Assembly: GCF_002067135.1 (NCBI RefSeq)
Contig: NZ_CP020105.1
Span: forward strand, 434,001 to 498,000
DNA: 64,000 nt
Origin: Spirosoma rigui
Lineage (GTDB): Bacteria > Bacteroidota > Bacteroidia > Cytophagales > Spirosomataceae
Reading direction: 5' to 3'
Positions within the stretch are counted from its first letter, which is position 1, and every line of letters starts with the position of its first letter. The translations under genes were made by a program, and so were the position numbers. Positions 26,638 through 34,865 of this stretch are shown here, one piece after another. The notes beneath the pieces are model-generated. The model saw only the letters and a list, made by a program, of their open reading frames with translations. It had not been told where the DNA came from and did not search any database.

Positions 26638-27777
26638 TTATGCAAAAAAGGCGGCTACCGTTTCGGTAATGTAGCTTACCTGATCGAGAGTCAATTCGGT
26701 ATGCATCGGCAAGGAAAGTACCCGCTTGCATAAGTCACGTGTCGCAGGTAGATCACCCATAACCCTTCCTACGCCCTGATACGCTTTTTGCGCATTAAGT
26801 GGTATAGGGTAATAAATCATACTGGGTATCTTCTTCTGCTTCAGGTATACCATCAAATCAGCTCGCCTGGAAGCCGGAACTTTGATGGTATACTGGTGAA
26901 AGACGTGGGTCGAATAAGCAGCCCGGAACGGAATGTCTATAGACTCGATCGTACGGAAAGCCTGATCATAGGCATCGGCCACTTGTTGGCGCGCCTGGGT
27001 ATACTGTGTCAGGTGTTTTAGTTTCTCACTTAGAATAGCGGCCTGAATGGAATCCAACCGGGAATTAACACCTACCGTTTCATGCTCATATTTTCTGGCC
27101 TGTCCATGATTACCAATCATTCGAACATTGGAGGCCAGATGGGCACTGTTGGTATACACAGCACCCCCATCGCCAAAACAACCTAAATTCTTAGAAGGAA
27201 AAAAAGAGGTAGTCCCTAGATCGCCTATGGCACCTGCCGCTACGGTGTCTCCATTGCTAAACGTATATCGAGCACCAATGGCCTGCGCGGAGTCTTCTAC
27301 TACTGATACATGATGGGCAGCACAGCGCGCTAGAATCCCCTCCATATCGGCACACTGACCAAACAAATGGACAGGCACGACCAGTTTGGTTTTCGGTGAC
27401 AGGGCTGCTTCGATGGCTGCGGTACTGATCGTGAATGTGTCAGGATCCACATCAACCAGAACGGGTGTCAAGCCTAAAAGAGCTACTACTTCAGCCGTAG
27501 CCACGTACGTAAATGCCGGAACGATAACCTCATCACCTGGCCTTAATCCTAAAGCCATCATGGCGATCTGTAACGCATCCGTTCCATTTGCACAGGCAAT
27601 CACATGTTGGACATCAAGATATGCCGCCAGTTGCTGTTCGAAGCAACTTACCTGAGGTCCTTTTATAAATGTGGTTGTGTCAATACATCCCAGTATTGCG
27701 GCATCAATGGCAGGCTTGATCTGAAGATATTGATTTCTCAAATCGACCATTTGTATGTCGGCAGTGGGGAAACTCAT
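26638..27777 (-). CDS. wbpE: UDP-2-acetamido-2-deoxy-3-oxo-glucuronate aminotransferase (WbpE type, DegT/DnrJ family)
   Basis: A 379-residue PLP aminotransferase from ATG 27777 (MSFPTADIQMVDLRNQYLQI); a GTG six codons earlier is less likely. CANGTDALQIAMMALGL near residue 62 binds the PLP phosphate, VVEDSAQAIGA near 159 carries the Asp that holds the ring nitrogen, and TTSFFPSKNLGCFGDGGA places the Schiff-base Lys at residue 196. LDSIQAAIL near residue 245 is also conserved. It converts the 3-keto sugar into the 3-amino sugar using glutamate. Context with WbpB and WbpD types makes the substrate assignment strong. Confidence 0.92.
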   Translation of the reverse strand: MSFPTADIQMVDLRNQYLQIKPAIDAAILGCIDTTTFIKGPQVSCFEQQLAAYLDVQHVIACANGTDALQIAMMALGLRPGDEVIVPAFTYVATAEVVALLGLTPVLVDVDPDTFTISTAAIEAALSPKTKLVVPVHLFGQCADMEGILARCAAHHVSVVEDSAQAIGARYTFSNGDTVAAGAIGDLGTTSFFPSKNLGCFGDGGAVYTNSAHLASNVRMIGNHGQARKYEHETVGVNSRLDSIQAAILSEKLKHLTQYTQARQQVADAYDQAFRTIESIDIPFRAAYSTHVFHQYTIKVPASRRADLMVYLKQKKIPSMIYYPIPLNAQKAYQGVGRVMGDLPATRDLCKRVLSLPMHTELTLDQVSYITETVAAFFA

Positions 27778-27801
27778 TGGGAACAAATCGTACACAGGCG
27801 C

Positions 27802-28908
27802 TTACTTGCTACGAGCTCCATGAACAATGATATTCTTTAAAATCCTGTAGAGGTAAACGCAGTCTGTCCATACCGGCGCTTTCGCATAACGGTTCATGTA
27901 GTTTACTTCAGACTGAAGTATTTCGTCGAGCGTTTTTGGCAGATCAGCATAAAAGGGGGGTAATAAACCCGGCTTATGGCGAAGCCGTAAACGCTGTACA
28001 GAAAGCGGATACAGAGCAAAATAATGAGCACTCAGCGGCCGAACACCCACTAATTTAATATCGCCTTTCAGCAAGTTGTATAACATAGGTAGCTCATCGA
28101 CCCAGTATTTACGTATGAGCCGTCCGCCCGTACTCACCCGAAAATCATCTTTAAATTTACCGCCTTCAGCCAAACCGTTTTTTGTGTGCAGGTATGCCTG
28201 AACATACTCTGCATAAGGATGCATAGACCGAAACTTATAAATTGTAATATCCTTTCCTCCTTTACCGATGCGCTTCATCCTGAACAAAAAACCCTCATTA
28301 GAAGCGGGATTAGTTTGACTGGGATTATGCTCCGTATCGATTGTCGTAATAAAAACGGTAGCAGACGGTATGTCAATCATCTGTACAATTTTATACCCGT
28401 TATAGATGAGCCTACCCATTATTTCAGCTCTTGACATATCAACAGGTATAGAGAGTAACCTGGATAGCTTCCTTAGCCCTTTTAGTTTGGGAAATACCCG
28501 TCTAAGTAAAAAGTGGTATAAGTAGTAGGCAGGAAAAATAGCGACAGGAAAATTGGCTCGTATTTGTTGCTTGACATTCTCTGCTGTAACTACTTTAAAA
28601 GCGAAATACTTATCGCCCGACAAAGTTTTACGTATTCTACAAAAGAGCGTGTTTGGATCGGCTGATTTTACCAATACCTGTTCTAGATAAAAACATTTAT
28701 CTGAATTCGGAATGGTATTCTTCAGCACATCATCCAACTGTAGATACTCCCATTTTTCCCGCTTGGCAAACTCTGATAAAAAATCGGGAAAATTATCTAC
28801 TATCGCCTTGGATAAAGGCGTGGAAAAAACGGCAGCTTCTGCATGATTACTTGTTTCATTTAAATCTGATGAATAAGCCTCCGTTATTGCAAGCGGCCTT
28901 ATGTTCAT
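27802..28908 (-). CDS. Initiating phosphoglycosyl transferase (bacterial sugar transferase) with unusual N-terminal region
   Basis: A 368-residue protein. Residues about 205-360 are the bacterial sugar transferase domain: FLFRMKRIGKGGKDITIYKF followed by RSM, then FKDDFRVSTGGRLIRKYWVD and ELPMLYNLLKGDIKLVGVRP, which include the catalytic acids. It would transfer sugar-1-phosphate to undecaprenyl phosphate and begin the repeat unit. The first 200 residues are not the four-helix membrane bundle of WcaJ-type enzymes; only one clear hydrophobic segment (FPVAIFPAYYLYHFLL) appears near residue 118. I cannot assign that half. It lies 24 nt from the aminotransferase gene. Confidence 0.85.
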   Translation of the reverse strand: MNIRPLAITEAYSSDLNETSNHAEAAVFSTPLSKAIVDNFPDFLSEFAKREKWEYLQLDDVLKNTIPNSDKCFYLEQVLVKSADPNTLFCRIRKTLSGDKYFAFKVVTAENVKQQIRANFPVAIFPAYYLYHFLLRRVFPKLKGLRKLSRLLSIPVDMSRAEIMGRLIYNGYKIVQMIDIPSATVFITTIDTEHNPSQTNPASNEGFLFRMKRIGKGGKDITIYKFRSMHPYAEYVQAYLHTKNGLAEGGKFKDDFRVSTGGRLIRKYWVDELPMLYNLLKGDIKLVGVRPLSAHYFALYPLSVQRLRLRHKPGLLPPFYADLPKTLDEILQSEVNYMNRYAKAPVWTDCVYLYRILKNIIVHGARSK

Positions 28909-28958
28909 TTTATGTGGGTGGATAGATTAATAAACGTTCAAACGTAAGTAGACGTAGA

Positions 28959-30230
28959 TTATAATCTAATATCAACAAGACTCCGGTCATAAATTGATTT
29001 TACATCAAAAATGACAGATTTATCATTTTTCTTTAGACAAGCCAGATCAAGTCCAAAAAATTGTTTGTGCGCCACAGCTAACACAATGCCATCGTACTGC
29101 TGGTCCGGCAATTCGGTAGCCAGCTTTATCGCATAGTCCGTTTGTACATCAGGCGCTGAAGCCCAGGGATCATACACATCCACAGCAATTCCAAAATCGA
29201 TCAGTTCCCTATAAATATCAACGACTTTGGTATTACGCGTATCCGGACAATCTTCTTTGAACGTGAAGCCCAGAATTAATACGTTGCTTTGCTGAATGAG
29301 CAGGCCATTGGCAATCAACCGTTTCAGTATCTTTTTTGCAATAAATACACCCATTCCATCATTGACAAGACGTCCGGAGGAAATCACCTGGGGAGAGTAG
29401 CCAAGGCTCTGAGCTTTATGAACCAGGTAGTAGGGATCAACACCAATACAGTGTCCACCCACAAGGCCAGGCTTGAATTTCAGAAAATTCCATTTTGTGC
29501 CGGCTGCATCAAGAACATCGTTAGTATCGATTCCGATACGATCAAATATTAACGCAAGTTCGTTGACAAACGAAATATTAAGGTCACGCTGCGCATTTTC
29601 TATTGCTTTGGCCGCTTCCGCTACTTTGATCGACGGCGCTTTGTATGTCCCCACCTCAATTATAGATCTGTAAAGCTGATCCACAAAGTCGGCGGTTTGG
29701 CTGGTTGAGCCTGCCGTTATTTTAAGAATTCTAGTTAAAGTCCGTACTTTGTCGCCGGGGTTAATTCGCTCTGGCGAGTACCCGCAAAAGAAATCTTGAT
29801 TATAGGTGAGTCGGCTAAATTTTTCCAGTACAGGCACGCAGTCATCTTCTGTACAACCCGGGTAAACGGTCGATTCATAAATTACGATGTCACCTTTCTT
29901 GAGCAGTTTGCCAATTGCCGCCGATGCTTTCAGTAGATAGCTTAAATCCGGATTTTTGAAAGCATCTATTGGGGTAGGGACGGTTACAATGAATACAGTA
30001 CAGGATTTTAAATCATCTAGATCATGGGTAAAAGACAAATAATGTGAAGCTTCTATCTGCGTTTTCTCTATCTCCAAGGTTAAATCAAATCCATCTATTA
30101 ATTGCTTAACGCGTTCTTTATTAACGTCAAATCCAACAACCGGATACTTTTTGCCAAACTCTACTGCAAGTGGTAAACCAACATACCCGAGTCCGACAAT
30201 TGCGATTGTCGTTTTGTTGTTAAGAATCAT
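28959..30230 (-). CDS. tviB: UDP-N-acetylhexosamine 6-dehydrogenase (TviB/WbpO type)
   Basis: A 423-residue nucleotide-sugar dehydrogenase. The NAD-binding loop is IAIVGLGYVGLPLAVEFGKK near residue 10. VFIVTVPTPIDAFKNPDLSY, YESTVYPGCTEDDCVPVLEK and GYSPERINPGDK follow the TviB/WbpO pattern. Cys261 in LVGGHCIGVDPYYLVHKAQ is the catalytic thiol. It oxidises C6 of UDP-GlcNAc (or UDP-GalNAc) in two steps to the uronic acid, the entry point to the WbpB-E-D series encoded just downstream. Choice of gluco or galacto substrate cannot be settled by eye; pathway context favours UDP-GlcNAc. Confidence 0.92.
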   Translation of the reverse strand: MILNNKTTIAIVGLGYVGLPLAVEFGKKYPVVGFDVNKERVKQLIDGFDLTLEIEKTQIEASHYLSFTHDLDDLKSCTVFIVTVPTPIDAFKNPDLSYLLKASAAIGKLLKKGDIVIYESTVYPGCTEDDCVPVLEKFSRLTYNQDFFCGYSPERINPGDKVRTLTRILKITAGSTSQTADFVDQLYRSIIEVGTYKAPSIKVAEAAKAIENAQRDLNISFVNELALIFDRIGIDTNDVLDAAGTKWNFLKFKPGLVGGHCIGVDPYYLVHKAQSLGYSPQVISSGRLVNDGMGVFIAKKILKRLIANGLLIQQSNVLILGFTFKEDCPDTRNTKVVDIYRELIDFGIAVDVYDPWASAPDVQTDYAIKLATELPDQQYDGIVLAVAHKQFFGLDLACLKKNDKSVIFDVKSIYDRSLVDIRL

Positions 30231-30297
30231 TTCGAGTGGTGTGAAAAGTAGAGGTTAAGAGCAAGATATATGCGCAAAACAATGAGCACTATCTAGA

Positions 30298-32679
30298 TTA
30301 AGACTGTTCTTTAGTTAACAATCGGCTGTACCATTTTGGAGACGATGTACCTGATGTACCTTCAGTATAATACCCTTTATTGCCATCGCCGTAGCTATAG
30401 CCATATCCATAATCCGAAGAATTCTTATAATTGACTGCGTTAAAAACTATATTCAGTGATTTGAATATATTCTTTTTATGGAGAGTGTTTATAGTATTTA
30501 GGTATACTTTCGGGGTTACTTCATGCCGTATCAGATAGAAACAAACATCAGTAAACGGTGCTAATAGTGTCGCGTCTGTTACCAGACCCAGTGGTGGAGA
30601 ATCAATCACTATATAATCAAATGACTGCCTTAACTCTTCTATCAGTTCCTTTATGCGGCCATTTGCCAGTAATTCAGACGGATTTGGTGGAATTGGCCCA
30701 CTTGGTATTATAGCCAAGTTTTTGATAGAGGTTCGCTGAATTATATCCTCAATGCCAGCTTTACTAATTAGATAATTTGATATGCCTATTTTATTACGTA
30801 CCTGTACGTACTCATGTACTTTAGGTTTTCGCAGGTCAAGGCCTAAAATAACCACCTTCTTATCCAACAGAGCGAGTGATGCAGCGATATTAAGGGTGAT
30901 AAAACTTTTCCCCTCCCCCCCGGTTGAAGACGTTATTAAAATAGTATGTCCACGCTCCTCTGAGGCATCCATGATTAGATACTGTAAGTCTGAACGGATC
31001 ATTCGGAGTTGTTCGCTGGCAAAGCTCTGACTTTTCACCTCAATGATCTGTCCTTCTTCTCCTTTTGGTTTTAGACCTACTTCACCAAATACTTTCAATC
31101 CTGTTTTCTGTTCAATCTGCTTCTTTGATTGAACCGTATTTGTCAATACGTCTTTCAACATGAGTAAAGCAACAGGAAGCGCCAGACCCAGTAGCAGAGC
31201 TAACAAATAAACATTGTTTTTGACTGGCCTGATGACTGCACCTGAAGAAAAAGGTACATCAACAACACGGCTATCCGTAACTGTCGACGCGTAGGATATA
31301 GCAGTCTCCTCTCTGGTTTTTAAGAGTAACAGATAAAGGTCTTCTTTTATATTTGCCTGCCTTTTAATACCCACAAATTCCCTTTCTTTTCGCGGGATCG
31401 CAGATATAGCCCCCTCCAAGCGAGAATTCAAATCAAGTAGACTACGTTTAGCTACTGTCAGGCTTTTGCGTTGATTGTTAAGGTTTTCTTTAATGGCTTG
31501 TTTAACATTACGCATCTGGTTGTTGATAGTCTCCAGATACGGATTACTGGCCTGTACAGTTTGAGCTAATTTGCTACGCTCAATTTCGAGTTGCGATAGT
31601 TGATCAATATAGGAGGTCAGCACAGGGTCGCTCGTACCCATCATAGTAGCTGGTGCCACAATACCAACTTGTGAACTATTTAAGTAATCATCAATACCAT
31701 TCAATACTTTAATTTGAATGTCCAGTTCATTGAGTTTCGAATCATTTTCTTCTACTTTTCCCAAAAAGAGGTTGGCTTCAGAACTTAAGTCGGTAACTCC
31801 CTTTACCCTTCGGTATTGTTCTACACTTTGCTCCACATCCCCGAGTTCTGCGGTCACTAACTTCAGTCGCTCCTCAATAAACCGAAGCGTATTGGTTGCT
31901 TCTCTATTTTTATCTTCGAGTGTCGTAAATGTGTATTCGTTCAATAATTTTGTTAATATTTCTTTTCCCTTATTAGGTATAGTAGTCTCCAGATTAAGTG
32001 AAATTAGACTACTCGAGTAATTTAGAAGCTCTATCTGTAAGCTACTGACCAAGCCATTGATCAGTGCATCTCTGTTCTGAAAAACTACTTTTACAGGTGT
32101 AGTAATTGTGCTTTTCAAACTGTCTTTAGCAAATACTCTAAACCGCCCGTAGTTTGTCTTAACCTGTTGATTATAATCAAACGTACCCAAGCTAGTTTGG
32201 TCATCATCTAGCAATTGATATCGCTTACCAGGTTCCAGTTTAATAAATAAAGGGTGGCCATACGCATAATCCGTAATTTCCGTCGCATCAAGCGTAATTG
32301 GGCTTTTCTCATATAACTCCTTGTCACGGGCCCGCCCTTCTTCCCAATAACTAATTTTTAGATTTAGAACATCTACTACTTTTCCAATGAGGGCTCTTGA
32401 TTTTAACACTTCAATTTCATTCTCGACCATCTTGCTTTGACTACCCATGTCCAGCTTCTCGAGTATTTCGGCATTCATTTTCTTCTCATCTTTGATAAGA
32501 AGCGTTGCATTCACCTGATAAACAGGTGTGAATTTTGCCAGATATACATACGCAACAATGAACGAGATTATCAATGACAGGACAATCCAATACCAGTATC
32601 TTAGATATTTAAACACATAACCCAATACATCAGTGGGCTCTTCCTGATCATCATCAAACGTTAAGTCACTCGTGCTCAT
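30298..32679 (-). CDS. wzc: Polysaccharide co-polymerase with tyrosine autokinase domain (Wzc-like)
   Basis: A 793-residue inner-membrane protein from ATG 32679. The N-terminus has a Wzz domain with a membrane segment (YWIVLSLIISFIVAYVYL, near residue 33), a long periplasmic coiled-coil region (about 230-450) and a second membrane segment near 490 (VYLLALLLGLALPVALLML). The cytoplasmic BY-kinase has Walker A TSSTGGEGKSF, Walker A' VVILGLDLRKPKV and Walker B YIVIDSPPLG. The C-terminus is Tyr-rich (YGYGYSYGDGNKGYY), the expected autophosphorylation cluster. It controls chain length and export with the Wza-like protein encoded just upstream. Confidence 0.93.
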   Translation of the reverse strand: MSTSDLTFDDDQEEPTDVLGYVFKYLRYWYWIVLSLIISFIVAYVYLAKFTPVYQVNATLLIKDEKKMNAEILEKLDMGSQSKMVENEIEVLKSRALIGKVVDVLNLKISYWEEGRARDKELYEKSPITLDATEITDYAYGHPLFIKLEPGKRYQLLDDDQTSLGTFDYNQQVKTNYGRFRVFAKDSLKSTITTPVKVVFQNRDALINGLVSSLQIELLNYSSSLISLNLETTIPNKGKEILTKLLNEYTFTTLEDKNREATNTLRFIEERLKLVTAELGDVEQSVEQYRRVKGVTDLSSEANLFLGKVEENDSKLNELDIQIKVLNGIDDYLNSSQVGIVAPATMMGTSDPVLTSYIDQLSQLEIERSKLAQTVQASNPYLETINNQMRNVKQAIKENLNNQRKSLTVAKRSLLDLNSRLEGAISAIPRKEREFVGIKRQANIKEDLYLLLLKTREETAISYASTVTDSRVVDVPFSSGAVIRPVKNNVYLLALLLGLALPVALLMLKDVLTNTVQSKKQIEQKTGLKVFGEVGLKPKGEEGQIIEVKSQSFASEQLRMIRSDLQYLIMDASEERGHTILITSSTGGEGKSFITLNIAASLALLDKKVVILGLDLRKPKVHEYVQVRNKIGISNYLISKAGIEDIIQRTSIKNLAIIPSGPIPPNPSELLANGRIKELIEELRQSFDYIVIDSPPLGLVTDATLLAPFTDVCFYLIRHEVTPKVYLNTINTLHKKNIFKSLNIVFNAVNYKNSSDYGYGYSYGDGNKGYYTEGTSGTSSPKWYSRLLTKEQS

Positions 32680-32754
32680 CAACAGATGGTCGTTTATACT
32701 GGTTAAGGATTTACTTTACGTATTTAGCTGTTCAGCCAGTTATAGGTTCCTACA

Positions 32755-33600
32755 CTAAAATCTTGTGACGATAAACGCTAATGACAGTAGTGTACTGACG
32801 ATACTTAAGTACAGGGGTGTACGCTGGACAAATAGGCTAGGTTGCTCAGGAGCTACAGGAAGCACCTTATTTTTGGTTGGTTCCACGTAGATTATATCAT
32901 CATTTCGTACGTAGAAATACGGCGAACCAAAAACGTCTCTGTTTCTCAAACTTACCTGGCCTATTTGCCGCTTTCCGTCATGCACTCTGATGACTTTAAT
33001 ATTATCCCGCTTGCCATAAATGGTTAGATCGCCTGCGGCAGTTATAGCTTCAATTAGTGTTGTCCGGTCATTGAGTAAATTAAATGTACCTACCTGCCCA
33101 ACTTCACCTAAGACGGTAAATTTGTGGTTCATAAACCGGATATTAACGGCCGGTTCTTTGAGGGTTTCTTCAACTTTAGCGCGGATTTTCTCTTCGGCTT
33201 GCTGCAAAGACAGACCTTCCAGCTTCTGTTTACCGATCAACGGCATCGACACGTTTCCTAGCGAATCAACCGGATAGCCCAGCGGTTGATTGGTGGCACC
33301 TGCTGAGCCAGGTGTAAACGTGGCCAGGGGTAGAGAGCTTACATTGTAAAAGTTTAATATATCATTCGACTCCTTGTTAAGACTACTAACAATAATGCCC
33401 AGGATATCACCTTTTTGAATTTTAGTAAGCTGGGGCGTCGCGGTATCCAGGTACGCGGGGTAAATCGAATCCTTGCTGACAAAGTATTCCAGTTCTGGCG
33501 GTGCAGGTTTAATTGTTGTACAGGCAATGAACTGGCTAATTAGTAAACCACTCAGTAACAGCCGCATCAATACAGATGTGCAGACACTATACTTATACAT
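32755..33600 (-). CDS. wza: Outer-membrane polysaccharide export lipoprotein (Wza-like)
   Basis: A 281-residue lipoprotein. The signal region RLLLSGLLISQFIACTTIKP places the lipid-bearing Cys at residue 27. Residues about 60-165 hold the polysaccharide export domain (QKGDILGIIVSSLNKESNDI, then VSMPLIGKQKLEGLSLQQAE), and FTVLGEVGQVGTFNLLNDRT near residue 160 begins an SLBB domain. A C-terminal hydrophobic stretch (LYLSIVSTLLSLAFIVTRF) may cross the outer membrane. It is the first gene of the locus and is followed by Wzc after 75 nt. An ATG 11 codons later is another possible start. Confidence 0.9.
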   Translation of the reverse strand: MYKYSVCTSVLMRLLLSGLLISQFIACTTIKPAPPELEYFVSKDSIYPAYLDTATPQLTKIQKGDILGIIVSSLNKESNDILNFYNVSSLPLATFTPGSAGATNQPLGYPVDSLGNVSMPLIGKQKLEGLSLQQAEEKIRAKVEETLKEPAVNIRFMNHKFTVLGEVGQVGTFNLLNDRTTLIEAITAAGDLTIYGKRDNIKVIRVHDGKRQIGQVSLRNRDVFGSPYFYVRNDDIIYVEPTKNKVLPVAPEQPSLFVQRTPLYLSIVSTLLSLAFIVTRF

Positions 33601-34865
33601 ACGGATTGGGAAATTGCCTCCAATGCAAGTTTTGCTTTTGGAGGAGATTTAAAAAGTCGAGTATATGCAGGAGAAGATAAGCAGGGATTTAGCACTGTTT
33701 GCTAAAAATGAGCAGCGGTTGGGAGACTATGTTTGGAGCACTTATTCTGTGCTGGCGATAGCGAAACGAGGGCTTTACCACGCAAACCGCTCATTGCTCT
33801 TTATAGCTCCGCCCCTTCAGTCCCAAAAGCAAGGACTTATTCTAGTGTGTACCCTACCCCGTTTGGATACTGTTTGTCAGACCAGAGGCTTGTTTATGAA
33901 GATGAGAGATTACAGTTCGTTCTCATCTAAACACTCGTAATCTGTTCTCAAACCACCAAGCAGACTGGTGCTTTGTAGTTTAAGGAGGACTCCGCCAATA
34001 GCGGAAAGAAGGTTGTGGGAAATTCAGCGTAGCTTAATGGGACCAGATCTCGCCCAAGCTAGACAGCCTAACCTATGGTTGGCTGGTTCGACAGTCAGAT
34101 TACTTACTTTATGGTTTGGATAGTTCAGAAATAATACCCCAAAATAGATATAAGTTTAGCAAGATTACAAGAGTATGATGGAAAATATGAATTGCCTTAA
34201 ATAAGTCACATACTTAATTCTGATGCTGCCGGATGCACGTCTCAATTAGACGAATAACAATCCTGACCTATTTTCCGCCACGAAATCAGGTAGTTGCGTA
34301 GCGAACAGACGCTGATCAAGTGCTATTATTTGCCTAAACAACATAGATCTGGTTGAAAAAAAATTTAGCCGATAGGAGTCATTTTGATCCAAAAATTTTT
34401 CGCAATGCACTGTAAAGTCAATTCTGAGTCAGAGGACAGCTACCTTCATGAACTATCGAGTATCTTCGACTCCATACGTCAACTGTGCTTCTTCTCGTCC
34501 GGCATACTTGCACTCTTCCCTTCCCGATAGGTGTAAAATGGCTTGGTTTGGTTAGTGTCACTGGCATAGATTGATTCTGTATTGAGTCTGCCAGCTGCCT
34601 CCCCACCGAAATCGGAATTGAGTTAACTGGTATTGTCTCCTAACTACTTTATTCATTTATGATGTCAAACCCGTACTATTCGTCTCTAACGCATACACAT
34701 TAATATAATAAACATTTTTCATATATAGCATTCACCAATCGCTTGACAGTCAAAAGATACACCTTAAATTGGCAACCAAACCTATTGTATTCGTAATAAA
34801 TTCGGCGGAACTTGTCACCAGAAATTTACCTCCGATTCTGTGTAGTTTCCTACCTTCCTCCTACC
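33601..34865. other. Divergent gene-poor spacer and possible long leader of the polysaccharide operon
   Basis: About 1.26 kb between the Wza-like gene (minus) and the TPR kinase gene (plus) holds no gene that I can support. Short open frames at 33665-33940 and 34418-34606 do not resemble known proteins. Several hairpins are visible: GATGAGA (33901-33907) with TCTCATC (33921-33927), AGATTAC (33907-33913) with GTAATCT (33937-33943), CACCA (33954-33958) with TGGTG (33966-33970), TCCGC (33991-33995) with GCGGA (34001-34005), and an imperfect stem at 34065-34084. The first two share base 33907 and cannot easily form together. CAAACCTA at 34777-34784 is a TAnnTTTG box for the minus strand, which would imply a leader over 1.1 kb. 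The far part (34130-34420) is AT-rich. Confidence 0.5.
34743..34772 (+). promoter_or_regulatory. Candidate Bacteroidota-type promoter for the TPR kinase gene
   Basis: TTG at 34743-34745 is followed after 19 nt by TAAATTGG at 34765-34772, one mismatch from TAnnTTTG. The spacing fits the Bacteroidota -33/-7 promoter. Transcription would start near 34779, about 87 nt before the chosen ATG. The match is by eye and unproven. Confidence 0.35.

Noticed and set aside
33665-33940. Plus-strand open frame of 91 codons next to the Wza-like gene
   Set aside because: No recognised domain, no ribosome site, and the region is rich in inverted repeats, which fits a leader better.
34030-34100. tRNA-like words (GTAGCTTAATGG and GGTTCGA) in the divergent spacer
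   Set aside because: The T-arm does not form a five-base stem around a seven-base loop, and no acceptor stem pairs. Not a tRNA.
34418-34606. Short minus-strand open frame of 62 codons that could be a transposase remnant
   Set aside because: No catalytic motif, terminal repeat or target duplication is visible, and the protein resembles nothing I know.
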